The position numbers and the translations under genes were made by a program. Shown here in pieces: positions 15,945-26,175 of a stretch of DNA of 64,000 nucleotides (its first letter is position 1; each line of letters begins with the position of its first letter). Under the pieces are notes generated by a model, which was not told where the DNA came from, did not search any database, and saw nothing but the letters and a program-made list of their open reading frames with translations. The stretch is from Streptomyces dengpaensis. GTDB taxonomy: Bacteria; Actinomycetota; Actinomycetes; Streptomycetales; Streptomycetaceae. Where the stretch lies: the NCBI RefSeq assembly GCF_002946835.1, contig NZ_CP026652.1:1364001-1428000 (forward strand). The letters run 5' to 3'.

Positions 15945-16853
15945 TCACTGCGCCGGTGCGCCCTCGCCGCGCTGCGCCGTGTGGACGGTCTGCGCCGACA
16001 GCAGGTAGACATCGGGGCGGTGATGCAGACTCTCCTTGTCGTCCGGGTCGAGGAGCCGGTCGAGGGTCGCGAGGTCGGACGCGTCGAGGACTTCTCCGAG
16101 GAAGTCCCGGCGGCGCTGGAATGTGGCCACGACAAACGCGCGGGCCTCCTGCGACAGCGGGGCGGGGAGGTCGAGCAGGAAGGTGCGGCTCCCGGTGGGG
16201 CGCAGGCCCACGGCGGCGAGCAGGCCGGGCCAGTCCTCGTTCTCCCGGACGGATCCGGGCAGCGTCGCCCGCATCTCGGTGAACCAGTCCTCATGGACCG
16301 CGTCGATACGGGACTGCAGTCCGGGGCGGCCGATGCCGATGTCGCGCGGGAGGCAGCGCGCGGTCAGGCCTCCCTCCAGCAGAGCGAGGGTGCCGCCGGG
16401 CGCGAGCGCCTGCGCGAAGCCGGCGAGGGCGGCGCGCTGGTCGCCGACGTGGTGCAGCGACTTGCTGGCCCACAGCAGGTCGGCGCGGTAGTCCAAGTCA
16501 CCGAGGCCGTCGGCGAGTTCGGCCTCCAGCGTGCTGAAGCGATCGGCGATGCCGAGCCGCTCGGCGCGGGCGCGGGCGGCTTCGAGGAGCGGCTCCGCAC
16601 CGTCGACGGCGACGACCCGGGCCTGCGGGAACGCGTCGGCGAGGAGGCAGGAGATGACGCCGGGGCCGCTGCCCGCGTCCACGATCAGCTCGGGCTCGGG
16701 CTGCCGCTCCCGCAGCCAGTCCGCCGCCTGCCGGTACATCGGGGCGTACAGGTCGGCCTCCCGCTCCAGCAGGGGGAGCATCTCCGCGAAGTCGATCTGT
16801 GTGTGGTCGTGGTGGTGCGCCGTCTGAGCGTGATCGTGGTGGTGGTGTGCCAT
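15945..16853 (-). CDS. Class I SAM-dependent methyltransferase with histidine-rich N-terminus
   Basis: ATG 16853 is chosen because GAGAGG lies 9 nt before it, giving 302 residues. Residues 1-20 are strikingly histidine-rich (MAHHHHDHAQTAHHHDHTQ), a possible metal-binding tail. The Rossmann core follows: motif I LIVDAGSGPGVISCLL, acidic VVAVDGAEPLLEAA, and LWASKSLHHVGDQRAALAGF. The methyl acceptor is unknown. The gap 15848-15944 holds nothing else recognisable. Confidence 0.88.
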   Translation of the reverse strand: MAHHHHDHAQTAHHHDHTQIDFAEMLPLLEREADLYAPMYRQAADWLRERQPEPELIVDAGSGPGVISCLLADAFPQARVVAVDGAEPLLEAARARAERLGIADRFSTLEAELADGLGDLDYRADLLWASKSLHHVGDQRAALAGFAQALAPGGTLALLEGGLTARCLPRDIGIGRPGLQSRIDAVHEDWFTEMRATLPGSVRENEDWPGLLAAVGLRPTGSRTFLLDLPAPLSQEARAFVVATFQRRRDFLGEVLDASDLATLDRLLDPDDKESLHHRPDVYLLSAQTVHTAQRGEGAPAQ

Positions 16854-16967
16854 GGTCGCGAGCCTCTCGTTCCGGGATGCCGACAGCGTGCTCCGCCACT
16901 CCCGGAAACGGCCAGTCGTGTTGCTCAAACAGCAAACCGGCCGAGCCCGCCGGAGGGGCTATCACTA

Positions 16968-17142
16968 GCCCGTCCGGCGTTTGGGGACGAGCGCGTTAGC
17001 GCGATGCGGGGGTTTGGGGGCGGCAGCCCCCAAGGACGATGGGGGTCCCCCGCTCTGGGGGTACCTCCCAGGCCCTTAAGGCACTGGGGGAGAAGCCGAG
17101 AGTGGGGAGGGTAGGGGCGCAGGGGGCGAAAAACCGCCCCCC
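16968..17142. repeat. Dispersed mosaic repeat, copy A (intergenic 16854-17213)
   Basis: It begins CCGTCCGGCGTTTGGGGACG, then a GGGGGCGGCAGCCCCC hairpin, AGAAGCCGAGAGTGGGGAGG, and GTAGGGGCGCAGGGGGCGAAAAA. Modules are shared with copies at 18341, 35907 and 39569 and with the insertion inside fdhD. No gene is seen in this 360-bp gap. Confidence 0.8.
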
Positions 17143-17213
17143 GGCCCCGGTCCGGGAGCAGGCGTTCTCGGTGGACGGGGAGAGGACGTGCGTGACGAAC
17201 TGGGTCATGGAGT

Positions 17214-17966
17214 TCACGCGGCCTTCGTGAAGGCCCTCAGGTCGAACTGGGGATCGGCGCGGCGCCGGTCCTGGTCCGGCAGTCCCACCAGCCGCGCGAC
17301 GAACCGCTCGGTGAGCGGGTCGCCGGGCGGCAGCTGGGTGAACCAGCCGCGCCGCAGGTCGGCGGCCGTGCTGCGTGGGCTGCGGCCCTGACCGTGACCG
17401 GCGAAGCGCGCCTGCCCGGCCGGAACCAGTCCCTGCTCGGCGGCGCGCGCCTCCACGACCCGAGCGGCGTCGTTGGCGGGCCGGCGCGGCCGCGGGCCGA
17501 GGACCTCGTCGATGTCGCTGCCCACGTCGTGGGCGGCGGCCTTGTCGACGGTGGTGATGTACACGCCGCCGGGCCGTAACACGCGGGCGGACTCGGCGAC
17601 GATCGCGCGAACGCCCTCGGGCTCGTCGACGAGATGCAGCAGCCACACGCTGGTGACGGCGTCGAAGGTCCCGTCGGGGAACGGCAGCCGACGGCCGTCG
17701 GACCGGACGACGGAACCCGGCAGCCGCGCGGCGGCCCTGACCGCCATGCCGTGCGCGGCGTCCACGCCCGTCACCCGCAGCCCGGGCCGGTCCGCGGCGA
17801 GCCGCCTGGTCACGATCCCGGTGCCGCAGGCGACGTCGAGCAGGCTGCGCGCGCCCTCGGGCACCAGGCCGAGCACGGCGCGGGCGGCCGCGGCGGCGCG
17901 TGGCTCACCGCCCCGCGTCGCGTCGTACTGCTCCGCTTCCTTGTCGTAGTCCAGCACCCGCGTCAA
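17214..17966 (-). CDS. Class I SAM-dependent methyltransferase (Methyltransf_11 type)
   Basis: The core has YDKEAEQYDATRGGEPR, motif I SLLDVACGTGIVTRRLA, VTGVDAAHGMAVRAAAR, the post-I segment SDGRRLPFPDGTFDAVTSVW and RVLRPGGVYITTVDK. This is the ubiquinone/tocopherol-methyltransferase-like fold. TTG 17966 is chosen as the start (MTRVLDYD...) because it overlaps the TGA of the upstream pterin dehydratase gene (TTGA), a common coupling arrangement. GTG 17957 is the alternative. The protein has 250 residues. The acceptor is unknown. Confidence 0.88.
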   Translation of the reverse strand: MTRVLDYDKEAEQYDATRGGEPRAAAAARAVLGLVPEGARSLLDVACGTGIVTRRLAADRPGLRVTGVDAAHGMAVRAAARLPGSVVRSDGRRLPFPDGTFDAVTSVWLLHLVDEPEGVRAIVAESARVLRPGGVYITTVDKAAAHDVGSDIDEVLGPRPRRPANDAARVVEARAAEQGLVPAGQARFAGHGQGRSPRSTAADLRRGWFTQLPPGDPLTERFVARLVGLPDQDRRRADPQFDLRAFTKAA

Positions 17967-18268
17967 CGCACCCCGTGCCCCGCGGCCAGCTCCTCCACCC
18001 TGCGGGCGAGATTGAAGTCGAGCTCGGTGACGGCTCCGCCGATGCTGTGCGTGTTCACGGTGAGGGAGACGGTGTTGTAGCCGAGCGTGAGGTCCGAGTG
18101 GTGATCGAGCTCTTCCTGCACCTGGGCGATGTGCACGACCATCGCGGTTGCCGCGAAGTGCGAACGGAGCCGATAGGAACGCGCAAGCCGGTCCCCTTCC
18201 AGCGACCACCCCGGCAGCTCCGCCAGCCGCTCTTCGATCTCCTTCTGCGACAACGGTTCGACGGCCAT
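17963..18268 (-). CDS. 4a-hydroxytetrahydrobiopterin dehydratase (PCD/DCoH family)
   Basis: This 101-residue protein starts at ATG 18268 behind AGGAAGGAG. The family signature is the paired His region EELDHHSDLTLGYNTVSLTV followed by THSIGGAVTELD. PCDs dehydrate carbinolamine pterins formed during aromatic amino-acid hydroxylation. Many bacteria keep the fold without an adjacent hydroxylase, as here, so the role may differ. It is translationally coupled to the methyltransferase downstream. Confidence 0.9.
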   Translation of the reverse strand: MAVEPLSQKEIEERLAELPGWSLEGDRLARSYRLRSHFAATAMVVHIAQVQEELDHHSDLTLGYNTVSLTVNTHSIGGAVTELDFNLARRVEELAAGHGVR

Positions 18269-18340
18269 GACCTCGCTCCTTCCTACGACGCGACTGCGGA
18301 TTCCTCTGCTCCTCACCCTGCCACAGCCCCCTGGGAACAG

Positions 18341-18446
18341 CCCGTCCGGCGTTTGAGGACGAGCGCGTCAGCGCGACAAGCGGGGGTCTGGGGGCGGCAG
18401 CCCCCAGGTATGGGAAGGGCAGGGGCGGAGGGGGCGAAAACCCCCC
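18341..18446. repeat. Dispersed mosaic repeat, copy B
   Basis: CCCGTCCGGCGTTTGAGGAC, then a GGGGGCGGCAGCCCCC hairpin, then AGGGGCGGAGGGGGCGAAAA. The first two modules match copy A; the last matches copies C and D. It occupies most of the gap before the truncated regulator gene. Confidence 0.8.
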
Positions 18447-18479
18447 GACGGTCGCCGGACCCTCGACTACGGTCACCGT

Positions 18480-18710
18480 ATGAGCATTGCCGCGTCCGAC
18501 GCCCCCGCGCCCCCAACCGCCGCTCCCGAGAAGGGCATCGGCCCCCTGCTCCGCGCCTGGCGCGAGCAGCGGCGCGTGAGCCAGCTGGAGCTGGCGCTGC
18601 GCGCGGGCTCCTCGGCCCGGCACATCAGCTTCATCGAGACGGGCCGCTCCCGCCCCAGCCTCCCGGCCGACCCTGCGACGGCCAAGTACCTGCATTCACA
18701 GAACTCTTGA
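18480..18710 (+). pseudogene. Truncated XRE-family (MmyB-like) regulator
   Basis: The first 60 residues are the HTH domain of MmyB-like regulators: GPLLRAWREQRRVSQLELAL, then RAGSSARHISFIETGRSRPS. At that point the sequence changes to LPADPATAKYLHSQNS and stops. The full family is about 270-290 residues with a C-terminal ligand domain, which is missing. The break coincides with the start of the next gene's upstream region, pointing to a deletion of about 200 codons. A residual short DNA-binding peptide could still be made. Confidence 0.75.
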
Positions 18711-18782
18711 TCAACCGTCAGTCCCAAAACCGGGCGGACATGACACACTGCTCGGGTACTTCGGCGCTTGGGGAGGCGTGGC

Positions 18783-19649
18783 GTGAGTGAGCGGCGGGCT
18801 GCGCCCACCGTGGGGCAGGTGGTACTGGGGCGGCGGCTGCAGGAGTTGCGGGAGGCCGCGGGTCTGAAGCGGGAGGAGGCGGCCCGCGTGCTGCGGGTCG
18901 CCCCGGCGACCGTGCGGCGGATGGAGGCGGCCGAGGTCGCCCTCAAGATCCCTTACGTGCAGGTGCTGTTGACGACGTACGGCGTGCCCGACGCCGAGGT
19001 GGCCGCCTTCGTCTCGCTGGCCGAGGAGGCGAACCGGCCCGGCTGGTGGCAGCGGTTCCACGACGTGCTGCCGGACTGGTTCAGCATGCACGTCAGCCTG
19101 GAGGGCGCCGCTCACATGATCCGCTCGTACGAGCCGCACTTCATGCCCGGACTGCTCCAGACCGAGGACTACGCACGGGCGGTACTGGAGGCCGGGACGG
19201 TCGGGCAGACGGGCCCCGAGACCATCGAGCGGCATGTGGCGCTGCGCATGAACCGGCAGAAGAAGCTGCTCACCCGCGAGAACCCGCCCCACCTCTGGGT
19301 GATCATGGACGAGACGGTGCTGCGCCGGCCCGTGAGCATCGACTCCTCCGTCATGCGGAACCAGATCGACCGGCTCCTCGAAGCGGCGGACAGCGATCAC
19401 ATCACGCTCCAGGTCGCCGAGTTCGCGAAGGGCCCGCATCCGGGGACGTACACGTCCTTCGCGCTGTTCCGCTTCGCGGAGCCGGAGCTGCCGGACATCG
19501 TCTACAGCGAGTACGTGACCGGTGCCCTGTACCTCGACTCGCGCGCCGAGGTGGGCCTGCACCTGGAGGTCCTCGACCTCATGACGGCCCACGCGGCCAC
19601 CGCCCAGCGCACCAAGACGCTCCTCCAGGAGTTCCGCGAGAACTTCTGA
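18783..19649 (+). CDS. Helix-turn-helix protein with DUF5753 (Scr1-type regulator)
   Basis: GTG 18783 lies 6 nt after GGGGAGG, giving 288 residues. An XRE helix-turn-helix (VVLGRRLQELREAAGLKREE, TVRRMEAAEVALKIPY) is followed by the DUF5753 domain: SMHVSLEGAAHMIRSYEPHF, MPGLLQTEDYARAVLEAG, and SDHITLQVAEFAKGPHPGTY. This large Streptomyces family often pairs with a small DUF397 protein, and Scr1-type members are linked to toxin-antitoxin-like or developmental control. No DUF397 gene follows here; instead there is a methyltransferase remnant. Confidence 0.92.
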   Translation: MSERRAAPTVGQVVLGRRLQELREAAGLKREEAARVLRVAPATVRRMEAAEVALKIPYVQVLLTTYGVPDAEVAAFVSLAEEANRPGWWQRFHDVLPDWFSMHVSLEGAAHMIRSYEPHFMPGLLQTEDYARAVLEAGTVGQTGPETIERHVALRMNRQKKLLTRENPPHLWVIMDETVLRRPVSIDSSVMRNQIDRLLEAADSDHITLQVAEFAKGPHPGTYTSFALFRFAEPELPDIVYSEYVTGALYLDSRAEVGLHLEVLDLMTAHAATAQRTKTLLQEFRENF

Positions 19650-19684
19650 GACACCGTCCGCATGAGGCACCACCCGAAGACCGA

Positions 19685-19933
19685 ATGGTGCCGTCCCAGG
19701 TCACGCAGGACATCAGCCCCGAGGGCGTCGAGAAAGCCCGCCGGCTCGTCCGCCGGAGCGGCACCCCCTTCCCCCCGCGCACCCACGCCGAGTTCTCCCG
19801 CTTCTTCGACGGGCTGGAGCTGTTCGAACCCGGTGTGGTCTCCGTCTTCGCATGGCGCCCGGAAGCGGAGGACCTGGCCGCCCAGGCGGAGGGGCCCGTC
19901 CCCGTGTACGCGGGGGTCGCGCGCAAGCCCTGA
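19685..19933 (+). pseudogene. SAM-dependent methyltransferase (DUF574 type) remnant, C-terminus
   Basis: The frame encodes only the C-terminal 82 residues: SQVTQDISPEGVEKARRLVR, then TPFPPRTHAEFSRFFDGLEL and FEPGVVSVFAWRPE. Intact DUF574 (Methyltransf_19) proteins are about 270 residues with an N-terminal Rossmann motif that is missing here. ATG 19685 is a chance start. Loss of the 5' two-thirds beside the DUF5753 gene mirrors the deletion on its other side. Confidence 0.75.
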
Positions 19934-19941
19934 CCCGACTT

Positions 19942-21813
<1,872 letters not shown>

Positions 21814-21858
21814 CTCCGTCCCCTTCCGCCAGGACCCTTGCCCACCTCCAGCACAAAA

Positions 21859-21879
21859 CTTGAGTGGGCTGTTGTCAAT
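21859..21879 (-). promoter_or_regulatory. HAIR-like (HspR) site overlapping the dnaK promoter
   Basis: On the plus strand CTTGAGT-N7-TGTCAAT matches the HspR operator CTTGAGT-N7-ACTCAAG with one perfect half and 4/7 in the other. On the minus strand the weak half contains a perfect -35 hexamer TTGACA (21873-21878), with TGTGCT 17 nt further on as a poor -10. It ends about 45 nt upstream of the dnaK start, as expected for a repressor site. Confidence 0.6.
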
Positions 21880-21911
21880 GCTGTCACTCCACGTATCCCG
21901 AAAACGGCGAA

Positions 21912-21944
21912 GCCGCGCCCCGGTCGCCTGGCGCGGGGCGCGGC
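21912..21944 (-). terminator. Terminator downstream of the OsmC gene
   Basis: GCCGCGCCCC (21912-21921) and GGGGCGCGGC (21935-21944) form a 10-bp perfect stem. On the minus strand GTTTTC follows within 10 nt. Confidence 0.7.
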
Positions 21945-21963
21945 ATCGAGGGGCGTACGCGCG

Positions 21964-22389
21964 TCAGGCGAGCTTGGCCGACAGGGTGATCGTCGTGCCG
22001 GTCAGCGCCTGGCTGACCGGGCAGTTCTTCTTGGCATCCTCGGCCGCGGAGACGAAGCCGTCGTTGTCGAGGCCCGGCACGGTGCCCTCGACGGTGAGGT
22101 GGATGCCGGTGATGCCCTCACCGGGCTGGAACATGACGTCGGCGTTGGTGACGAGCTTGCTCGGCGGGGTGCCGGCGCCCGCGAGGGCGTGCGACAGCGC
22201 CATGGAGAAGCAGCTGGAGTGGGCGGCGGCGATCAGCTCCTCCGGGCTGGTCTTGCCGTTCGCGTCCTGGGCCCGCGACGCCCACGTCACCGGCTGCTGG
22301 CCGATGCCGGAGGAGTCGAAGGTGACGACGCCGTTGCCCTCGAGCAGGTTGCCTTCCCACACGGTGTGTGCGGTGCGCGTGGTTGCCAC
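21964..22389 (-). CDS. OsmC family peroxiredoxin
   Basis: The frame starts at GTG 22389 and gives 141 residues, the usual OsmC length. Both redox cysteines are present: Cys60 in AAAHSSCFSMALSHAL and Cys123 in KNCPVSQAL. The conserved SPEELIAAAH precedes the first. OsmC proteins reduce organic hydroperoxides using a thiol partner in the cytosol. It lies just upstream of dnaK on the same strand but has its own terminator, so the two are separate stress-related units. Confidence 0.93.
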   Translation of the reverse strand: MATTRTAHTVWEGNLLEGNGVVTFDSSGIGQQPVTWASRAQDANGKTSPEELIAAAHSSCFSMALSHALAGAGTPPSKLVTNADVMFQPGEGITGIHLTVEGTVPGLDNDGFVSAAEDAKKNCPVSQALTGTTITLSAKLA

Positions 22390-22490
22390 GATGAATCCCT
22401 TCGCTGAGGTCCCGTTTTCGGGGTCCGTATCCACCATCCGATCACACCTGCGCCCGGCGCACCCGGAAAGGACGCGGTCTACTCGAAAGG

Positions 22491-22524
22491 GGCGCGGTGT
22501 CCCGGAAGGGCGGCACACCGCGCC
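22491..22524 (-). terminator. Hairpin downstream of the holin/phosphodiesterase gene
   Basis: GGCGCGGTGT (22491-22500) and ACACCGCGCC (22515-22524) form a perfect 10-bp stem in the 258-bp gap 22390-22647. The flanks carry short CCCGGAAAGG-type direct repeats. Nothing else is recognisable there. Confidence 0.55.
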
Positions 22525-22647
22525 CGGAAGACGGCACCGCGCGCGCTGAACGGGAGCCGCGCGCCCGGCAGAGCACACATACCGGCGGTGCGGGTTGGCC
22601 CCGCTGAACCCGTCGGAGCCCCGTCGGACGGCACGCTCGGCGAACCC

Positions 22648-24741
22648 TCAGGCGGCACGCTCATCCGGCTCGTCTGATTCGTCCGGGCGGTCCATCAGCG
22701 GCACTTGGGGACCGTTGCACTCGCGCAGCCACCGTCGCAGTACGCGGTGCACCTGCTCCGCGCCGACGAGTTCGGCTTCGTCCTCGACCGGCGCGGAGAG
22801 CGCCATCGGCGAGAGCAGGAAGGGCCGGCCCTGGGCCCCGCCGAGTCCGCCGTGCGAGCCGATCTGCTCCTCGAAGGCGAGGACTTCGCCCTCGCCGGGG
22901 TCGTACCAGGAGTTGACCATGATGTCGGCGGTGTGCGGGAAGGCGTGCGTACGTCGTACGGCGTCCGCGGCGCCCGGGCCGAAGTCGGCGAGCGGCCCGA
23001 GAAGTTCGTCGTCGAGTTCGTCCACCGGCACCTCCTTGCCGTGCGCGCCGAGCACCACGCCGCCGTGCTCCTTGCTGCGGACGAGTACGAAGCCGACGCC
23101 CGGGTGGTTGGCGAGGGTGGAGAGCAGCGCGGGATGGCGGCGGTCGATCTCCTCCCGGCTCATCCGGTGCGGTACGTCGGGGAAGGAGACCAGGCCCAGG
23201 TTGCCGGAGGCCAGCACGATGGGCTCGGAGCGGCGCCGCGAGGGGCGGTGCTGCTCGCCGCCCTCCTCGACCGGCCTGCGCAGCGCGGCCCGTACGGCGG
23301 CCCGCGCCTCGGCACCGCTGTGCGTGCTCTGTGCCTTGCGCGGCACGGGCAGCCCGCAGCCCGCGCGGACCAGATTGCCGAGCGTGAGTCCGTAACGGGT
23401 CAGGAACGTCTCGCCGGGGCTCTGGCCGTGGTCGGACAACAGCACGATCCGGTACGGCCGCGGCGCGTGCTCGGCGACCTTCGCGATCAGCGCGAGCGAC
23501 CGGTCGAGGCGCTGCAGGACCTTCTCGGCGTCCCGGCTGTGCGGCCCTGAGTGGTGTGCCACTTCGTCGTACGCCACCAGGTCCGCGTAGACCGCGTTGC
23601 GCCCGGCGAGCATGTCGCCGATCACCGCGGCGACGACGACGTCCCGCTCGACGACGGTCGCGAAGGCGCGGACGAAGGGGTACAGCCCGCCCCGCCTCAC
23701 GCGCGGGCGCCGTTGCTCGATCCGGGCCCGCATGGACTGGCCGATCTCCCGCAGGACGTCGGCGACGAAGGACATGGCCGTACGAACGGCGTTGGCGGGG
23801 TCGGAGAAGTACGCGAAGTAGCCCGCCCGCGAACGGTTCTCCCTTCCCCGCCGCGCGGCCACGGACAGGACGAGGGCGAGCTGGCCGGCGCCGCCGCTGA
23901 AGAGGTTGCCGCGGCTCGCGCCGTCGACGGCGAGCAGTCCTCCGTCGCCGGTGTGCTCGACGGCCCGGCGCTGGAGTTCGGCGGCGCTGGTGGGCCGGTT
24001 GCAGACCATGACCTCGCGGCTGTCCTTCTCGTACCACCGGAAGGCCGGGACGTCGTGGTTGCTGCCGTGCAGGATGCCCAGCTGGCTGGCGCCGGTCTGG
24101 CTGGACCAGTCGGTGCGCCAGGGGATGAGCCGGTGAGTGGGGCGGCGGCCTCCCAGCCACTGCGCCACGGTCGGCATGAGCCCCTGGCCGACGGCCCGTT
24201 CCAGGACGTCGTGGCCCACGCCGTCGAGCTGGAGGAAGACGGCGCCGGGGGTCGAGGGCCCCGCCCGTCCGTCGGCACGCCTGCGACGGCGGTCGGCGAG
24301 CCGGTACAGCCTGCGCCGGTACGCGTCGTCGTCCCGTACCGCGAGGGCACCGCCGGTGGCCGAGGCGACGGCGGACATCGCGGCGGCGACGACCACGGCG
24401 GTCTCGGGGGCGACCTCACCCTGCCCGGAGGGACTGATCCGCAGGGCGACCAGCAGCAAGGACCCGTTGAGGAAGAAGACCAGCAGCCCGAGCACGAGGG
24501 CGGGCACGAGCAGCAGCGCCCTGACGAGCAGGGGCCACACCAGCGACGAGAGCAGACCGAAGACGCCCGCGCCGGCCGCCGCGGTGGTCGCGATCTGCGT
24601 GGCGCTGTCCCCGTCATCCGACTGCAACTGGAAATCGGGCAGCGCACCGGCGAGGACGAGCATCGTGACCGTCGACACGGCCCACACCGTGATGCTCCGC
24701 CATACTCCGCTGAGGATCCGCCGCCAACGTCCTCCACCCAC
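22648..24741 (-). CDS. Phage-holin-family membrane domain fused to alkaline-phosphatase-superfamily domain
   Basis: This 697-residue protein has two parts. Residues 1-140 carry about four membrane spans of the actinobacterial superfamily-IV holin type (ITVWAVSTVTMLVLAGALPD, LLVPALVLGLLVFFLNGSLL). Residues 160-680 form an alkaline-phosphatase/phosphodiesterase domain: metal-site VFLQLDGVGHDVLERA, nucleophile region TGASQLGILHG, VAYDEVAHHSGPHS, VLLSDHGQSP and GSHGGLGGAQGRPFLLSP. The substrate is unknown; a membrane-bound phosphodiesterase acting on lipids or wall polymers is likely. Confidence 0.85.
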   Translation of the reverse strand: MGGGRWRRILSGVWRSITVWAVSTVTMLVLAGALPDFQLQSDDGDSATQIATTAAAGAGVFGLLSSLVWPLLVRALLLVPALVLGLLVFFLNGSLLLVALRISPSGQGEVAPETAVVVAAAMSAVASATGGALAVRDDDAYRRRLYRLADRRRRRADGRAGPSTPGAVFLQLDGVGHDVLERAVGQGLMPTVAQWLGGRRPTHRLIPWRTDWSSQTGASQLGILHGSNHDVPAFRWYEKDSREVMVCNRPTSAAELQRRAVEHTGDGGLLAVDGASRGNLFSGGAGQLALVLSVAARRGRENRSRAGYFAYFSDPANAVRTAMSFVADVLREIGQSMRARIEQRRPRVRRGGLYPFVRAFATVVERDVVVAAVIGDMLAGRNAVYADLVAYDEVAHHSGPHSRDAEKVLQRLDRSLALIAKVAEHAPRPYRIVLLSDHGQSPGETFLTRYGLTLGNLVRAGCGLPVPRKAQSTHSGAEARAAVRAALRRPVEEGGEQHRPSRRRSEPIVLASGNLGLVSFPDVPHRMSREEIDRRHPALLSTLANHPGVGFVLVRSKEHGGVVLGAHGKEVPVDELDDELLGPLADFGPGAADAVRRTHAFPHTADIMVNSWYDPGEGEVLAFEEQIGSHGGLGGAQGRPFLLSPMALSAPVEDEAELVGAEQVHRVLRRWLRECNGPQVPLMDRPDESDEPDERAA

Positions 24742-24817
24742 GCCCAGTCCACCTCACGTCCCGGCCCGCACGAGCCGCGAGGCCTGCTTCCACCCTGGCA
24801 CAACGGGCGGGCGCGCT

Positions 24818-25318
24818 TCAGCGGCCGTCGTATCCGGCCGTCGGCATCGACAGACGGCGGTGGACCCGGGCCTTCATCTGCGCGTCGTACGACGGTTCGG
24901 CCGTGCCGACCGTCTCGACCCGTACGCCGCGGCGCACGCACTCGGCGGTGAACTCGTCGACGGAGGCGAGGGCACGCTCCAGCACACGGCGGCTGGGCGC
25001 CACGAAGAGATCGACGAGGCCCGCCTCGACGTCGGCCCACAGGGTGCGGTGGTCGGGGCGCAGACCCCGTACGAGGAGTTCGCGCGTGATCACGTAGCCG
25101 CGCTCGGCGGCCCAGCGGGCGCACATGGCGTGCTGGCTGCGGGAGTCGACGAGGAAGGGATCCGCGTCGAGCTCCTCCAGGGGCGTCAGACTGGCGATCG
25201 TCGTGACGCGGAGCGACGGGCCGCCCTGGTCAAGCCGTTCGAGCCGTTCGAGCTGTTCCAGCCCGTCGAGCGAGCACTTGAGGGCGTGCCTGCCGGAGGC
25301 ACCGCGCGCGTCTCCCAT
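24818..25318 (-). CDS. Conserved hypothetical protein resembling a serine-recombinase catalytic domain
   Basis: This 166-residue protein is not a known enzyme. The middle (SRSQHAMCARWAAERGYVIT, then RTLWADVEAGLVDLFVAPSR and ECVRRGVRVETVG) follows the helix/strand pattern of resolvase N-terminal domains. In those, a Q.-.c..wa...Gy segment is followed by a VE.G..D.vv...R.....l...l...gv.. segment. The N-terminal YxRVS catalytic serine motif is absent (LRVTTIASLTPLEEL) and there is no DNA-binding domain. A catalytically dead recombinase-fold protein is my best reading. ATG 25318 is used; the first 30 residues are low complexity. Confidence 0.6.
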   Translation of the reverse strand: MGDARGASGRHALKCSLDGLEQLERLERLDQGGPSLRVTTIASLTPLEELDADPFLVDSRSQHAMCARWAAERGYVITRELLVRGLRPDHRTLWADVEAGLVDLFVAPSRRVLERALASVDEFTAECVRRGVRVETVGTAEPSYDAQMKARVHRRLSMPTAGYDGR

Positions 25319-25401
25319 GGCGTCCCCCTCACCTCCGGGTTCCCCGCCGACCCTACTCCTGCCCGTAGGCTCGGGGGGAGTCGCGCGAAGGAGGCAATGA
25401 G

Positions 25402-26175
25402 GTGCCGGCGGAGATCACCTGGTGGGGGCACGCCACCTGCACGCTGGCGGACTCCGGAACACGCGTGCTCACCGACCCCCTCTTCGCGCGCCGGCTCGCG
25501 CACCTCAGGCGCAGGCGCGGGGCGCCGCCCCCGCCCGCGGCGGCCGTCGCCGACGTGGCGCTCGTCTCGCATCTGCACGCCGACCATCTGCATCTGCCCT
25601 CGCTGGCACAGCTCGCCCCGGGCACCCGGCTGATCGTGCCGAGGGGCGCGCGGCGCGCGGTGCCCGGGCTGCGCGGGCTGGACCACCTGCGGCTCACCGA
25701 GGTGATGCCGGGCGACCGTACCCAGGTCGGTGACCTGGTCGTACGCACCGTGTCGGCGCGGCACGACGGGCGACGACTGCCCGTCGGTCCGCACCGCGCC
25801 CCCGCCGTCGGGTACGTCGTCGAGGGCGAGGCGCGAACGTACTTCGCCGGGGACACCGGGCTGTTCGCGTCGATGGCCGAGGAGGTCGGCCCCGTCGACG
25901 TAGCCCTGCTGCCGGTGGGCGGATGGGGGCCGTATCTCGGAGAGGGCCACCTCGACGCGGGGCGCGCGGTCGAGGCACTCGCCCAGTTGATGCCCCGCAG
26001 CGCCGTGCCGGTGCACTACGGCACGTACTGGCCGATCGGCCTGGACGCCGTGCGCCCCCACGAATTCCACGCCCCGGGCGAGGAGTTCGTCCGCCTCGCC
26101 GCCGAACGGACACCCCAGGTCGCGGTGCACCGCCTCGAACACGGGGAGAGCGTACGACCGGAGGTCGCCCGGTGA
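25402..26175 (+). CDS. MBL fold metallo-hydrolase
   Basis: The frame starts at GTG 25402 and gives 257 residues. The metal-binding motif is HLHADHLH in ALVSHLHADHLHLPSL; further ligands are in TVSARHDGR, YFAGDTGLFASM and VPVHYGTYWP. This is the UlaG/NAPE-PLD-like branch, cytosolic hydrolases of phospho- or lactone esters. Its TGA overlaps the GTG of the repeat ORF that follows (GTGA), so the three genes 25402-27346 form one coupled operon with a DedA protein. Confidence 0.9.
   Translation: MPAEITWWGHATCTLADSGTRVLTDPLFARRLAHLRRRRGAPPPPAAAVADVALVSHLHADHLHLPSLAQLAPGTRLIVPRGARRAVPGLRGLDHLRLTEVMPGDRTQVGDLVVRTVSARHDGRRLPVGPHRAPAVGYVVEGEARTYFAGDTGLFASMAEEVGPVDVALLPVGGWGPYLGEGHLDAGRAVEALAQLMPRSAVPVHYGTYWPIGLDAVRPHEFHAPGEEFVRLAAERTPQVAVHRLEHGESVRPEVAR

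Noticed and set aside
22648..24741. Prophage holin
   Set aside because: The holin-like domain is part of a chromosomal fusion with a phosphodiesterase; no phage genes are nearby.
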